64,000 bases of DNA, from the NCBI RefSeq assembly GCF_021729085.1, contig NZ_JAJSAR010000002.1, positions 1,121,445 to 1,185,444 of the forward strand. Reading direction: 5' to 3'. The stretch is from Pseudohongiella sp. O18. GTDB taxonomy: Bacteria > Pseudomonadota > Gammaproteobacteria > Pseudomonadales > Pseudohongiellaceae. Positions 1 through 8,014 of this stretch are shown here, one piece after another; the first letter of the stretch is position 1, and the number at the start of each line of letters is the position of its first letter. The translations under genes were made by a program, and so were the position numbers. The notes beneath the pieces are model-generated. The model was given only the letters and a program-made list of their open reading frames with translations. It was not told the DNA's origin and did no database searches.

Positions 1-1881
1 CAATAGCTCCCGACGCCGTGCCGGGCCCAGGCCCGGAATCTGCTCCAGCGGTGATTGCGTGCGGGTTTTTGCGCGGCGCTGACGATGACCGGTGATGGCA
101 AAGCGATGGGCTTCATCGCGCACCTGCTGCAGCAGATGCAGGGCGGGTGAGTGCGCCGGGATGGCAATCTCCTGATAGCTGTCGCCGACGGCCAGAAACA
201 GCGTCTCCTGCCCTGCCCGCCGACTGATGCCCTTGGCGATACCAATCAGCAGCATCTGACCCAGCAGCTCGGGCGAGAGCTGGCGATTGAGCACGTCCAC
301 CGCCTGGGCAAGCTGGCCCTTGCCGCCGTCAATCAGCAGAATGTCTGGGGTTAAAGGGGACGGAGTTTTTTTGCGCTCGCGCAAAATTACTCCGTCCCCT
401 TTAACGTCCGTATCCCCTACTTCAGGAGCCTGCTCGCCCGCAGCGGCCTGCTCACTCCCTTCAGGCGCATCTTCGAGCAGGCTCTCGGCCACTACCCGGA
501 ACCGACGTGACAGCGCCTGCTCCATGGCTGCGTAATCATCGCCAGCCTGGATGTCCTTGATATTGTAGCGGCGGTAGTCGGATTTAAGCGGACCGTTGTG
601 GTCAAAGGCCACACAGGAGGCGACCGTGCTTTCACCCATGGTGTGGCTGATGTCAAAGCATTCTATGCGCCGCGGGATAAAATCCAGCTCCAGTTCGGCC
701 TGCAGTCGCTCAAAGCGCTGCAGCATGGTCTGGCGGTTATTGATATGGCTTTGAATGGCCTGTTCGGCGTTACCGGTGGCCATGGCCAGCCAGCGGGCGC
801 GATGACCCCGTACCGAGGCGGTCAATCGGATCTGTTTGCCAGCAGCGGTGCCAAGCGCCTCCTGCAGGCTCTGACTGCCCTTGATGGCAGGTGCAATAAT
901 GATTTCCGCCGGGATCAGACCCGAGCCGGTGGTGACACCATCCCGCAGGTAGTACTGCGCGATAAATGATGCCAGCAGATCAGCCGCCGTTTCTGCGAGC
1001 TTGTCCTTGGGAAAAAAGTTGCGGCTGCCGATGATGCGCCCACCACGAATAGTGATCACATGAACGCAGGTATAGGCGCCCTCCAGCACGGCAGACATGA
1101 CATCGGCATCACTGCCGCCACCGGAGACAACCTGCTCGCTCTGGATACGACGCAGGTCACTGATGCGGTCGCGCAGTCTGGCGGCACTCTCGAACTCCAG
1201 TGCCGCAGATTTCTGCTCCATGCGCCGTCCCAGTTCCTGCACCAGTGAATCGCTTTTGCCCTGCAGAAACTGTGTGGCATCGCGGACATCCTGCGCGTAG
1301 TCCGTCGGTGAAATATACCCCACGCAGGGCGCGGTACAGCGGCCAATCTGGTACTGCAGACAGGGCCGGCTGCGATTGCGGAAATAGCTGTCCTCGCACT
1401 GGCGCACGCGGAACACTTTCTGCAGCAACGCCAGACTTTCGCGTACTGCACTGGCACTGGGAAATGGCCCGAAAAACGTAGCGTCACGTTTGCGGCTGCC
1501 ACGGTAGAACGCCAGTCTTGGATAGGCATCCTTGTGCGTCAGCATGATGTAGGGATAGGTCTTGTCGTCGCGCAGCTGGATATTGTATGGCGGACGATAC
1601 TTCTTGATCAGATTCTGTTCAAGCAGCAGCGCTTCGGCTTCACTGTTGGTGATCGTGACATCTATATTGGCAATGTGTGAGACCAGCGCCATGGTCTTGG
1701 CATCCAGACCACTGGCACGGAAATAATTGCTGACCCGTTTTTTCAGATTGCGGGCTTTGCCTACGTAAAGAACTTCACCTTTCTCATCCAGCATGCGGTA
1801 GACGCCGGGCCGCTGGCTCATCACCGCCAGTGCGGCCTTGGCATCGAAACCACTGGTATTTTGATTGATGATATCGCTCAT
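1..1881 (-). CDS. uvrC: UvrABC system protein C, 3' end beyond the window edge
   Basis: This is the nucleotide excision repair nuclease subunit that cuts DNA on both sides of a lesion marked by UvrA and UvrB. The 627 codons present show the N-terminal GIY-YIG nuclease (GVYRM, then VLYVGKARNLKKRV, about residues 17-45). They also show a UVR/UvrB-binding segment (FESAARLRDRI, about 205-230), the C-terminal RNase H-like nuclease (DISHTMGE near 410; ILLIDGGKGQLAQ near 513) and the start of the helix-hairpin-helix region (IPGLGPARRRELL). The ATG overlaps the murB stop as ATGA, so translation is probably coupled. The linker before ILLIDGG is about 40 residues longer than in E. coli UvrC, and part of it is encoded by an in-frame palindromic repeat at 351-404. 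The stop codon lies outside the window. Confidence 0.97.
   Translation of the reverse strand, partial: MSDIINQNTSGFDAKAALAVMSQRPGVYRMLDEKGEVLYVGKARNLKKRVSNYFRASGLDAKTMALVSHIANIDVTITNSEAEALLLEQNLIKKYRPPYNIQLRDDKTYPYIMLTHKDAYPRLAFYRGSRKRDATFFGPFPSASAVRESLALLQKVFRVRQCEDSYFRNRSRPCLQYQIGRCTAPCVGYISPTDYAQDVRDATQFLQGKSDSLVQELGRRMEQKSAALEFESAARLRDRISDLRRIQSEQVVSGGGSDADVMSAVLEGAYTCVHVITIRGGRIIGSRNFFPKDKLAETAADLLASFIAQYYLRDGVTTGSGLIPAEIIIAPAIKGSQSLQEALGTAAGKQIRLTASVRGHRARWLAMATGNAEQAIQSHINNRQTMLQRFERLQAELELDFIPRRIECFDISHTMGESTVASCVAFDHNGPLKSDYRRYNIKDIQAGDDYAAMEQALSRRFRVVAESLLEDAPEGSEQAAAGEQAPEVGDTDVKGDGVILRERKKTPSPLTPDILLIDGGKGQLAQAVDVLNRQLSPELLGQMLLIGIAKGISRRAGQETLFLAVGDSYQEIAIPAHSPALHLLQQVRDEAHRFAITGHRQRRAKTRTQSPLEQIPGLGPARRRELL
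351..404. repeat. REP-like palindromic hairpin inserted in frame in uvrC
   Basis: Two 25-nt arms (351-375 and 380-404) are inverted copies with two mismatches around a 4-nt centre. Each arm begins TTAAAGGGGACGGAG. The unit is 54 nt (18 codons), carries no stop in the uvrC frame, and encodes a short charged stretch around KGDGVILRERKKTPSPL within the UvrC linker. It looks like a repetitive extragenic palindrome of the kind mobilised by RAYT transposases, but no such transposase gene is in this window and no second copy was noticed. Confidence 0.8.
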
Positions 1882-2972
1882 GAGATTCCGTTGATGATCT
1901 GAACTTCTGGCTCAAGATGCACGGCAAAACGTTGCCAGACATCCTGTGCAATCTGAGCGGCCAGCTCCATCAGCGCCTGACCTGGCTGAACAGGACCGGC
2001 ATCGGCACGGAAATCATGCACCAGCACCAGCGCCTGCTGATCATGGACGCCGATATTGCCGCGGCGCAGACCTTTCCAGCCGGCCTTTTCAATCAACCAG
2101 GCCGCAGGAAGTTTGACATGCAATGGATCGCCGGGGATCTCGAACAGTGGCAGCTGTGGCCACTGCTGGCTCAGCTCATGATAGTGCTGCCGGTTGACAA
2201 CAGGATTGCGAAAAAAACTGCCCGCGTTACCCAGCACTGTCGGATCCGGCAGTTTGCTACGGCGCACTGCACAGACCGCATCGAAAACCTGTTGTGCGCT
2301 GATTTCTTCGTGTGACTCTGCAATGCTGCTGTTGTCCGAATCAAGGCCAGCCACCTGCAAGGCATTGCGTAAAGCAGGATACGTCAGCACCGGGGTAAAC
2401 TGCTGAGACAGCCTGAAAGTACAGGAAAGAATAATGGCTTTGTCGCGTAGACGGTTTTTGAAGATGCTGTCACGATAGGCGAACTCGCACTGCTCTGCTG
2501 TGAGCGTTTCTACCTGACCACCTTCGCGGTCGAGGTAGCGCAGGCTGTGAAAACGCTGTGCCAGCTCAACACCGTAGGCACCGATATTCTGCACCGGGGC
2601 AGCTCCGACGCGACCTGGAATCAAGGCCAGATTCTCAAGCCCGAACCAGCCCCGGGAAAGCGTGTACTCCACAAACTGGTGCCAGTTCTCCCCCGCAGCG
2701 GCGGTCACCAGCATATCTTTGCCATCGGCACACGACTGCAGGCCCATCAGGTCCATGACAATGACCACACCAGGGTAGTCTCTGGCGAACAGCACATTGC
2801 TGCCGCCGCCCAGAACCATGACTGGGAGGTCCATGCGCGAGGCGTGCGCCAGGACACCAGGCATCTCATCTTCCTGCTCAACTCGCACCAGCCAGCGGGC
2901 GCGTGCCGGCAGTGCCAGCGTCGTCAGTCCGGCTAGATCAGCATTGGCTCGCCAGTGCGCTGGTGCGCTCAT
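1878..2972 (-). CDS. murB: UDP-N-acetylenolpyruvoylglucosamine reductase
   Basis: MurB reduces UDP-GlcNAc-enolpyruvate to UDP-MurNAc with NADPH and bound FAD, the second committed step of peptidoglycan precursor synthesis in the cytosol. The 364-residue product has the FAD-binding VLGGGSNVLF (53-62), a YRDS segment (166-169), the catalytic serine in GNAGSFFRNP (Ser252) and the C-terminal LEPEV glutamate motif (353-357). Length and pattern fit the type I (E. coli-like) enzyme. The start ATG overlaps the kdsB stop as TGATG and the stop overlaps the uvrC ATG, so it sits inside a tightly coupled series of genes. Confidence 0.97.
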   Translation of the reverse strand: MSAPAHWRANADLAGLTTLALPARARWLVRVEQEDEMPGVLAHASRMDLPVMVLGGGSNVLFARDYPGVVIVMDLMGLQSCADGKDMLVTAAAGENWHQFVEYTLSRGWFGLENLALIPGRVGAAPVQNIGAYGVELAQRFHSLRYLDREGGQVETLTAEQCEFAYRDSIFKNRLRDKAIILSCTFRLSQQFTPVLTYPALRNALQVAGLDSDNSSIAESHEEISAQQVFDAVCAVRRSKLPDPTVLGNAGSFFRNPVVNRQHYHELSQQWPQLPLFEIPGDPLHVKLPAAWLIEKAGWKGLRRGNIGVHDQQALVLVHDFRADAGPVQPGQALMELAAQIAQDVWQRFAVHLEPEVQIINGIS

Positions 2973-3709
2973 CAGATCTCTGTATCCGACAGGAAGCGGC
3001 GGACCGCTTCCAGGTCTTCGGGCGTGTCGACACCGGCGGGAACATGCTGCACGGCTTTGTCCATGATAATTCGGACTCCGTGGTGCATGGCACGCAACTG
3101 TTCAAGCCGCTCGCTGATTTCCAGCCAGGCACGTGGCCAGCCAACAAACTGATTCAATGTTGCAACCCGGTATGCGTAGACGCCGATATGACGTTTGGCC
3201 TGAATATTTTCACCGTCCTGCCAGGGAATCGGGGAGCGACTGAAGTACAGCGCATAACCCTCGCCATCGGTGACAACTTTCACGGCATTGGGATTGCGCC
3301 ATTCATGCGAATCCTCTATCTCGTGGTACAGACTGCTGATGCCCGCATCAGCGTTGTTCTGAAGATTTTCTGCCACCTGATTGATCGTGGCTGCAGGAAT
3401 CAATGGTTCATCACCCTGCACATTGACGACAATCGCCGAGGCATCCAGGCCCAGCAGTGAGGCAACCTCCTGTATACGATCAGTACCGGATTGATGGTCG
3501 GCGCGTGTCATCACCACCTCGCCACCAAAACCGCGCACAACCTCAGCAATACGCTCATCGTCAGTGGCAATGTAAACCGCACTGGCCGCACTCTCGCAGG
3601 CGCGCTCGTACACATGCTGAATCATTGGTTTGCCCACGATGTCCAGCAGTGGTTTTCCCGGCAGTCGTGTCGACGCAAACCGTGCTGGAATCACAACTAC
3701 AAAACTCAT
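2972..3709 (-). CDS. kdsB: 3-deoxy-manno-octulosonate cytidylyltransferase
   Basis: KdsB activates KDO to CMP-KDO for attachment to lipid A. The 245-residue product has the nucleotide-binding signature [14 protein letters not shown] at residues 8-21 and VQGDEPLI further on, as in the CMP-KDO synthetase family. An in-frame ATG 45 nt further upstream exists, but the start chosen at 3709 is preceded by a purine-rich GGGGGTAAG and matches the family N-terminus ([11 protein letters not shown]). It lies between the small Trm112-like gene and murB, the usual neighbourhood of lipid A and envelope genes. Confidence 0.96.
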   Translation of the reverse strand: MSFVVVIPARFASTRLPGKPLLDIVGKPMIQHVYERACESAASAVYIATDDERIAEVVRGFGGEVVMTRADHQSGTDRIQEVASLLGLDASAIVVNVQGDEPLIPAATINQVAENLQNNADAGISSLYHEIEDSHEWRNPNAVKVVTDGEGYALYFSRSPIPWQDGENIQAKRHIGVYAYRVATLNQFVGWPRAWLEISERLEQLRAMHHGVRIIMDKAVQHVPAGVDTPEDLEAVRRFLSDTEI

Positions 3710-3762
3710 TGTCTTACCCCCGCTTTCCTGAATCTTGCGACCGCATGACTGCACACTTACTG

Positions 3763-3948
3763 TCAGCGATCTTCGCGTTCCTGCTCGGTCAGTGTCCGCG
3801 CTTCGCTTTCCAGCATCACCGGAATGTCGTCGCGAATCGGGTAGGCCAGCGCGTCTGCGTAACAGATCAGTTCGGCCTGCTCGCGTTTGTAGTCCAGCGG
3901 CCCTTTGCAGACGGGACAGACCAGTATGCTCAACAGTTTTTTATCCAT
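3763..3948 (-). CDS. ycaR: Trm112/UPF0434 family small zinc-ribbon-like protein
   Basis: A 61-residue protein beginning [18 protein letters not shown], with a CPVC pair and the [14 protein letters not shown] segment typical of the UPF0434/Trm112 family. Family members are small and often act as partners of methyltransferases, but the role of the bacterial YcaR type is not firmly set. The position between lpxK and kdsB is the same as for E. coli ycaR. Its start overlaps the lpxK stop by 8 nt. Confidence 0.92.
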   Translation of the reverse strand: MDKKLLSILVCPVCKGPLDYKREQAELICYADALAYPIRDDIPVMLESEARTLTEQEREDR

Positions 3949-5002
3949 GTTCCTTGTCTCCCATGTTCGCAGACGTGCTGCGAATGGTGTTCAGTCTGTT
4001 TATCACGGCAGTCAGCACATCCTTGTCCAGTTGTGGTTCTATGGCCAGATACCACCAGTTGTCCTGGGCAAAGCGTTCACATTTGACCGCATCTTTTTCT
4101 GTCATCAACAGCAGGTCCTTGCCAGCGAAGGACAGATCGGCAGCACGGTAGGCGTAATGATCCGGAAAACCCTCGCAGTGAGCGGTGATCCCCATCGCCG
4201 ACAGCGAATCAAAAAAGCGTTGCGGATGGCCTATTCCTGCTATTGCATACACCTGGCGCTTATCACTCTCGTCGGAGAGTTTCACCATCTGAAAATTCTG
4301 CAGGCTGACACGCTGTCCGGTTTTTACATTGATCCACGCGGCTGGCTGCAAGTGCACGGAACCGATCGGGGCGGATTGTTGCGCTAAGGTGGTAGCCAGC
4401 TGAGCCTCTGCCTGCTTGCCATTCAACACGATAACATCCACTCCGGCAAGTCGCTGCGCAGGCTCGCGCAGCGGGCCAGCAGGCAGTGTCAGGCCGTTGC
4501 CGAAACCACGCTCGGCGTCCACCACTACAATCTCAATATCCCGCCCCAGTCGATAGTGCTGCAGTCCATCATCACACACGACGACATCACACAGTCCGCT
4601 TTCCTCCAGTGCACGCAGCCCCCGGCAACGGTCAGGATCGACGACCAGAGGGCCGCGATGATGGCGGCGCAGCAGTCGTGCTTCATCACCACTGGCGCGC
4701 ACATCTGTGTCTGCCCCAACAAACAGTGGATAGTGGCGGGACTGACCACCGTAGCCCCGGCTCAGCACGCCGACCCGCCATCCCTGCTGTCGCAGGGCAC
4801 TACCGAGCGCCAGCACAACGGGAGTTTTGCCAGCGCCGCCCACTGTCAGATTACCAACGATAATGACAGGCAAGGCTGATGTGCATTGCTGTGCTGTCAG
4901 ACGTCCCCTGCGTGCCGCGGCAAGCAAGTTAAACAACCAGGATAACGGGCGAAGCAGCTGCAGCCACCAGGCACCACGATACCAGGCATCGACCAGCCAC
5001 AT
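3941..5002 (-). CDS. lpxK: Tetraacyldisaccharide 4'-kinase
   Basis: LpxK phosphorylates the 4' position of the lipid A disaccharide at the inner face of the cytoplasmic membrane, giving lipid IVA. The 353-residue product has an N-terminal membrane-associating hydrophobic segment, the P-loop [12 protein letters not shown] (50-61) and the [16 protein letters not shown] segment (near 140-155) typical of the family. The start overlaps the msbA stop as TGATG. The pairing msbA-lpxK is standard in gammaproteobacteria and links lipid A synthesis with its export. Confidence 0.97.
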   Translation of the reverse strand: MWLVDAWYRGAWWLQLLRPLSWLFNLLAAARRGRLTAQQCTSALPVIIVGNLTVGGAGKTPVVLALGSALRQQGWRVGVLSRGYGGQSRHYPLFVGADTDVRASGDEARLLRRHHRGPLVVDPDRCRGLRALEESGLCDVVVCDDGLQHYRLGRDIEIVVVDAERGFGNGLTLPAGPLREPAQRLAGVDVIVLNGKQAEAQLATTLAQQSAPIGSVHLQPAAWINVKTGQRVSLQNFQMVKLSDESDKRQVYAIAGIGHPQRFFDSLSAMGITAHCEGFPDHYAYRAADLSFAGKDLLLMTEKDAVKCERFAQDNWWYLAIEPQLDKDVLTAVINRLNTIRSTSANMGDKEHG

Positions 5003-6855
5003 CAGCCCGCAGACTCGCTGGCTTGACTTTCACTGTCACTGTCGAGCGGATTCATGAGGCCCGACTCACTGAACTGCATGCGGTGCAAACGTGCATAGTG
5101 TTTATCAAGCGCCAGCAGCTCTTTATGCGTGCCACTTTCAACGATGCGCCCCTGATCCATGACGACAATCAGATCGGCGTTCTCGATGGTGGACAGGCGG
5201 TGTGCGATGACAAAGGTAGTGCGGCCGCGAATCAGCTCTGCCAGTGCCTGCTGGATATGCTGCTCGGACTCGGTATCCAGTGCCGAGGTTGCTTCGTCCA
5301 GTATCAATACCGGTGAGTCTTTCAGGAAGGCGCGTGCAATTGCCAGCCGCTGTCTTTGCCCACCCGACAGCAGTCCGCCACCATCACCGACCTGGGCATC
5401 ATAGCCACCCGGCAGTTTCTGAATGAACTCGTCGGCATGTGCATTGCGCGCCGCCTGCTGTACCTTTTCCAGCGTGACTTCCTCGCCCAGACCGTAGGCA
5501 ATATTCTCGGCGACGGAGCCTTCAAACAACACGACATCCTGCGTCACCATGGCCATTTGCTGCCGCAGATTATTCAGGGCGTATTCTGTTATTGGAACGC
5601 CATCGAGACGGATCTCACCCTGCTGATAGTCATAGAAGCGCGGCAGCATATTCACCAGCGTGGACTTGCCACTGCCGGAGCGGCCCACCAGCGCGACAGT
5701 GGTACCCGGTTCGACACGCAGCGTGATGCCGTTCAGCACGGGCTTGGCCGACTCGTAGGCAAACTGCAATTGATCAAACTCCACCAGACCTTTGACGCGG
5801 CCCGCTGTATGCGTACCAGTGTCACGCTCGCGTTCATTGTCGAGCAGCTCAAAGATACTGCTGGCGGCAGAGATACCGCGCTGGATGATGGCATTGACGC
5901 CGGACAGTTGTCGCAGTGGTTTGCTGAGCATGCCGGCCAGTGTCAGGAAGGTCACCACCTCCCCTGCTGATGCCCCGCCGAGAAATTCCGGCGCCAGCGC
6001 CAGCCAGATCAGAATGGCCATGGCCATCGCGACGATCAACTGGATCAGTGGTGTGGCGGTGGCTTCGGTAACCACCATCTTCATGTTCTGGCGACGGTTG
6101 CGCTCGCTGGAGCGCAGAAAGCGCTCCGATACATATTCACCAGCGTTAAAGGTACGAATGACTTTCTGGCCCTTGATGGACTCATTGGCAATCTGTGTGA
6201 CATCACCCATGGAGTCCTGCATCTGGCGACTGTAGCGGCGATAGCGTTTGGTGGCCATGTGAACGATGAGTGCCATGCACGGCGCCACCAGCAGGAAAAC
6301 CAGGCTGAGGCGCCAGTTAACCCAGAAAAGCCAGGCCAGCAGGCCAATCACGGTAAGGCCTTCGCGAAGCACAACGGTAATAGCGTTTGTGGCCGCACCC
6401 TTGATCTGCATGACGTCGTAGGTGACTTTGGATACCAGGCGGCCGATGGTGTTGCGATCGTAATAGGCTATCGGTACATTCAACAGCTGGTCGAGCACCT
6501 CACAGCGCAGTTTGTGCACCACGTGATTGGCAGTGTGTTCCAGCGAATAGTGTCCCAGGAACCCGCCAACACCGCGCGCCAGCACAATCAGCACACAAAG
6601 AATGGGACTGATGATACGCGCGTCGGCGTTATTGGCTTCGATCTGATCGATTGTCCAGCCCAGCCAGGCAGCAGTAGCCGGCGTGGTGACCGCAAAAATA
6701 ATGTAACCCAGCAGACTGATCGCAAAATAGCCCAGGAAGGGTCGGATGTATCGCAGCAGCCGCGCGTATACCTGTGCACCGGTCATCAGCGCAGCGGCTT
6801 CGGGGCCGGATGTCGGCGACTGGCCTGGCGCCTGTTGTGGCTGGGTATCACTCAT
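5002..6855 (-). CDS. msbA: Lipid A export ATP-binding/permease protein MsbA
   Basis: A homodimeric ABC exporter that flips core-lipid A across the inner membrane. The 617-residue product has a six-helix transmembrane half followed by one ATPase domain: Walker A GRSGSGKST (about 390), signature LSGGQRQRLAIARA (about 495) and Walker B VLILDEATSALD (about 517). The ATG at 6855 was preferred to one 75 nt upstream because the longer form would extend deep into exbD. With this start msbA overlaps the exbD stop by 8 nt. The C-terminal tail is rich in Ser, Asp and Glu. Confidence 0.95.
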   Translation of the reverse strand: MSDTQPQQAPGQSPTSGPEAAALMTGAQVYARLLRYIRPFLGYFAISLLGYIIFAVTTPATAAWLGWTIDQIEANNADARIISPILCVLIVLARGVGGFLGHYSLEHTANHVVHKLRCEVLDQLLNVPIAYYDRNTIGRLVSKVTYDVMQIKGAATNAITVVLREGLTVIGLLAWLFWVNWRLSLVFLLVAPCMALIVHMATKRYRRYSRQMQDSMGDVTQIANESIKGQKVIRTFNAGEYVSERFLRSSERNRRQNMKMVVTEATATPLIQLIVAMAMAILIWLALAPEFLGGASAGEVVTFLTLAGMLSKPLRQLSGVNAIIQRGISAASSIFELLDNERERDTGTHTAGRVKGLVEFDQLQFAYESAKPVLNGITLRVEPGTTVALVGRSGSGKSTLVNMLPRFYDYQQGEIRLDGVPITEYALNNLRQQMAMVTQDVVLFEGSVAENIAYGLGEEVTLEKVQQAARNAHADEFIQKLPGGYDAQVGDGGGLLSGGQRQRLAIARAFLKDSPVLILDEATSALDTESEQHIQQALAELIRGRTTFVIAHRLSTIENADLIVVMDQGRIVESGTHKELLALDKHYARLHRMQFSESGLMNPLDSDSESQASESAG

Positions 6856-7309
6856 TGACACCGCCCCCCTCGACAGTACTGTCGGCACCCTGCTCTTCAC
6901 CGGGTTCGCGGGTTGCGATACTGAAGCCACTGAATCCTGCCTGGCCTATTGCATCCATGGCGGTAATTACGGCCTGGTGGCTGGCTTCTGCATCAGCCAC
7001 CAGCAGGATGGTCTGCTGCCGGTTGCCGGCGGCCACTTCCAGCAGTTGTGCCTGCAATGTGGCGCTGGTGTTATCGGCCAGCAACACATTATTGATGCTG
7101 TAGCGTCCTGTCTGGCTGACCATCACTTCGATCTGGTCGGGTGCGGGTTCGGCGGCCGTCGCTTCCGCCTCTGGCAGATTGACAGCCAGCCGGGTCTCTC
7201 GTGTAAACGTGGTGGTCACCATAAAAAAGATCAACAGCAGGAAGACAACATCAATCAGTGGCGTCAGATTGATGGCGGGGTCTTCCAGCGTGCGACGCGG
7301 AAACTTCAC
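6848..7309 (-). CDS. exbD: ExbD/TolR family proton-channel subunit
   Basis: A 153-residue inner-membrane protein with one N-terminal transmembrane helix (LTPLIDVVFLLLIFFM, 15-30) carrying the conserved proton-pathway Asp20, followed by a periplasmic domain. ExbD works with ExbB to use the proton gradient to energise envelope processes. The start codon is GTG and overlaps the exbB stop as GTGA. The neighbouring genes are msbA and lpxK; no tonB is present here, so whether this pair serves TonB-dependent transport or another envelope task cannot be told from the window. Confidence 0.93.
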   Translation of the reverse strand: MKFPRRTLEDPAINLTPLIDVVFLLLIFFMVTTTFTRETRLAVNLPEAEATAAEPAPDQIEVMVSQTGRYSINNVLLADNTSATLQAQLLEVAAGNRQQTILLVADAEASHQAVITAMDAIGQAGFSGFSIATREPGEEQGADSTVEGGGVNE

Positions 7310-8010
7310 GAGCCAGTTGCCTCAACACTGGCAGCCGCCTGCTGCTGTGCATTCTCGCGGGCAGCGCTGGTTTCGGGCAGTGTCACAAAGTCCTTGATGT
7401 CTACGCGGCGATCACCGTGCAGCGCTTCTACCAGTTTGGCAGACTCCTGCTCCAGCGACAGCACCAGCGAATCCACTTTGCGGACAAAGTAGCGATGACA
7501 TGCATACGCCGGGATGGCCACCGTCAGGCCGGCGGCGGTGGTAATCAGGGCTTCGGAGATACCACCGGCCAGCGCATTGGCGTTGCCGGTGCCCTGAATC
7601 ATGATTTCAGTGAACACCCGGATCATGCCAACTACCGTGCCAAGCAGGCCCAGCAGCGGGGTGATGGCGGCGATGGTGCCGAGCGTGCTCAGATAACGCT
7701 CCAGTTCATGGATGACAGCCGCGGCGCTTTGTTCGATGGCATCGTTCATCGCCTGTCGGCCCTGGCGGGCGTGCAGCAGACCGGCTGCCAGAATCTGACC
7801 CAGCGGAGAGCCCATGCGCAGTTCGCGCATTTTGTTGGAGTCCAGCTCGCCGTTTTTGATCCAGGTCCAGACCTGGCCAACCGCATAACGCGGCGCAATG
7901 CGATTGTTGCTGAGTGTCCAGAATCGTTCGATGACGATGGCTATTGCCAGAATCGAACACAGGATAATTGGCAGCATCAACCAGCCACCGGCCATTACGA
8001 TTTCTACCAC
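7306..8010 (-). CDS. exbB: MotA/TolQ/ExbB family proton-channel subunit
   Basis: A 234-residue protein with three predicted transmembrane segments: residues about 5-27, about 118-142 (TIAAITPLLGLLGTVVGMI) and about 165-190 (EALITTAAGLTVAIPAYA). This is the classical ExbB/TolQ layout. It would form the pentameric channel around ExbD. A GTG start is chosen because a GGGAGA ribosome binding site sits about 8 nt upstream; an internal ATG five codons later is the alternative. The gene follows the comEC stop by 4 nt. Confidence 0.93.
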   Translation of the reverse strand: MVEIVMAGGWLMLPIILCSILAIAIVIERFWTLSNNRIAPRYAVGQVWTWIKNGELDSNKMRELRMGSPLGQILAAGLLHARQGRQAMNDAIEQSAAAVIHELERYLSTLGTIAAITPLLGLLGTVVGMIRVFTEIMIQGTGNANALAGGISEALITTAAGLTVAIPAYACHRYFVRKVDSLVLSLEQESAKLVEALHGDRRVDIKDFVTLPETSAARENAQQQAAASVEATGS

Positions 8011-8014
8011 AAGC

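Noticed and set aside
351-404. The uvrC hairpin considered as a gene-disrupting insertion or frameshift
   Set aside because: The insert is a multiple of three and the UvrC frame continues on both sides with conserved blocks, so the gene looks functional.
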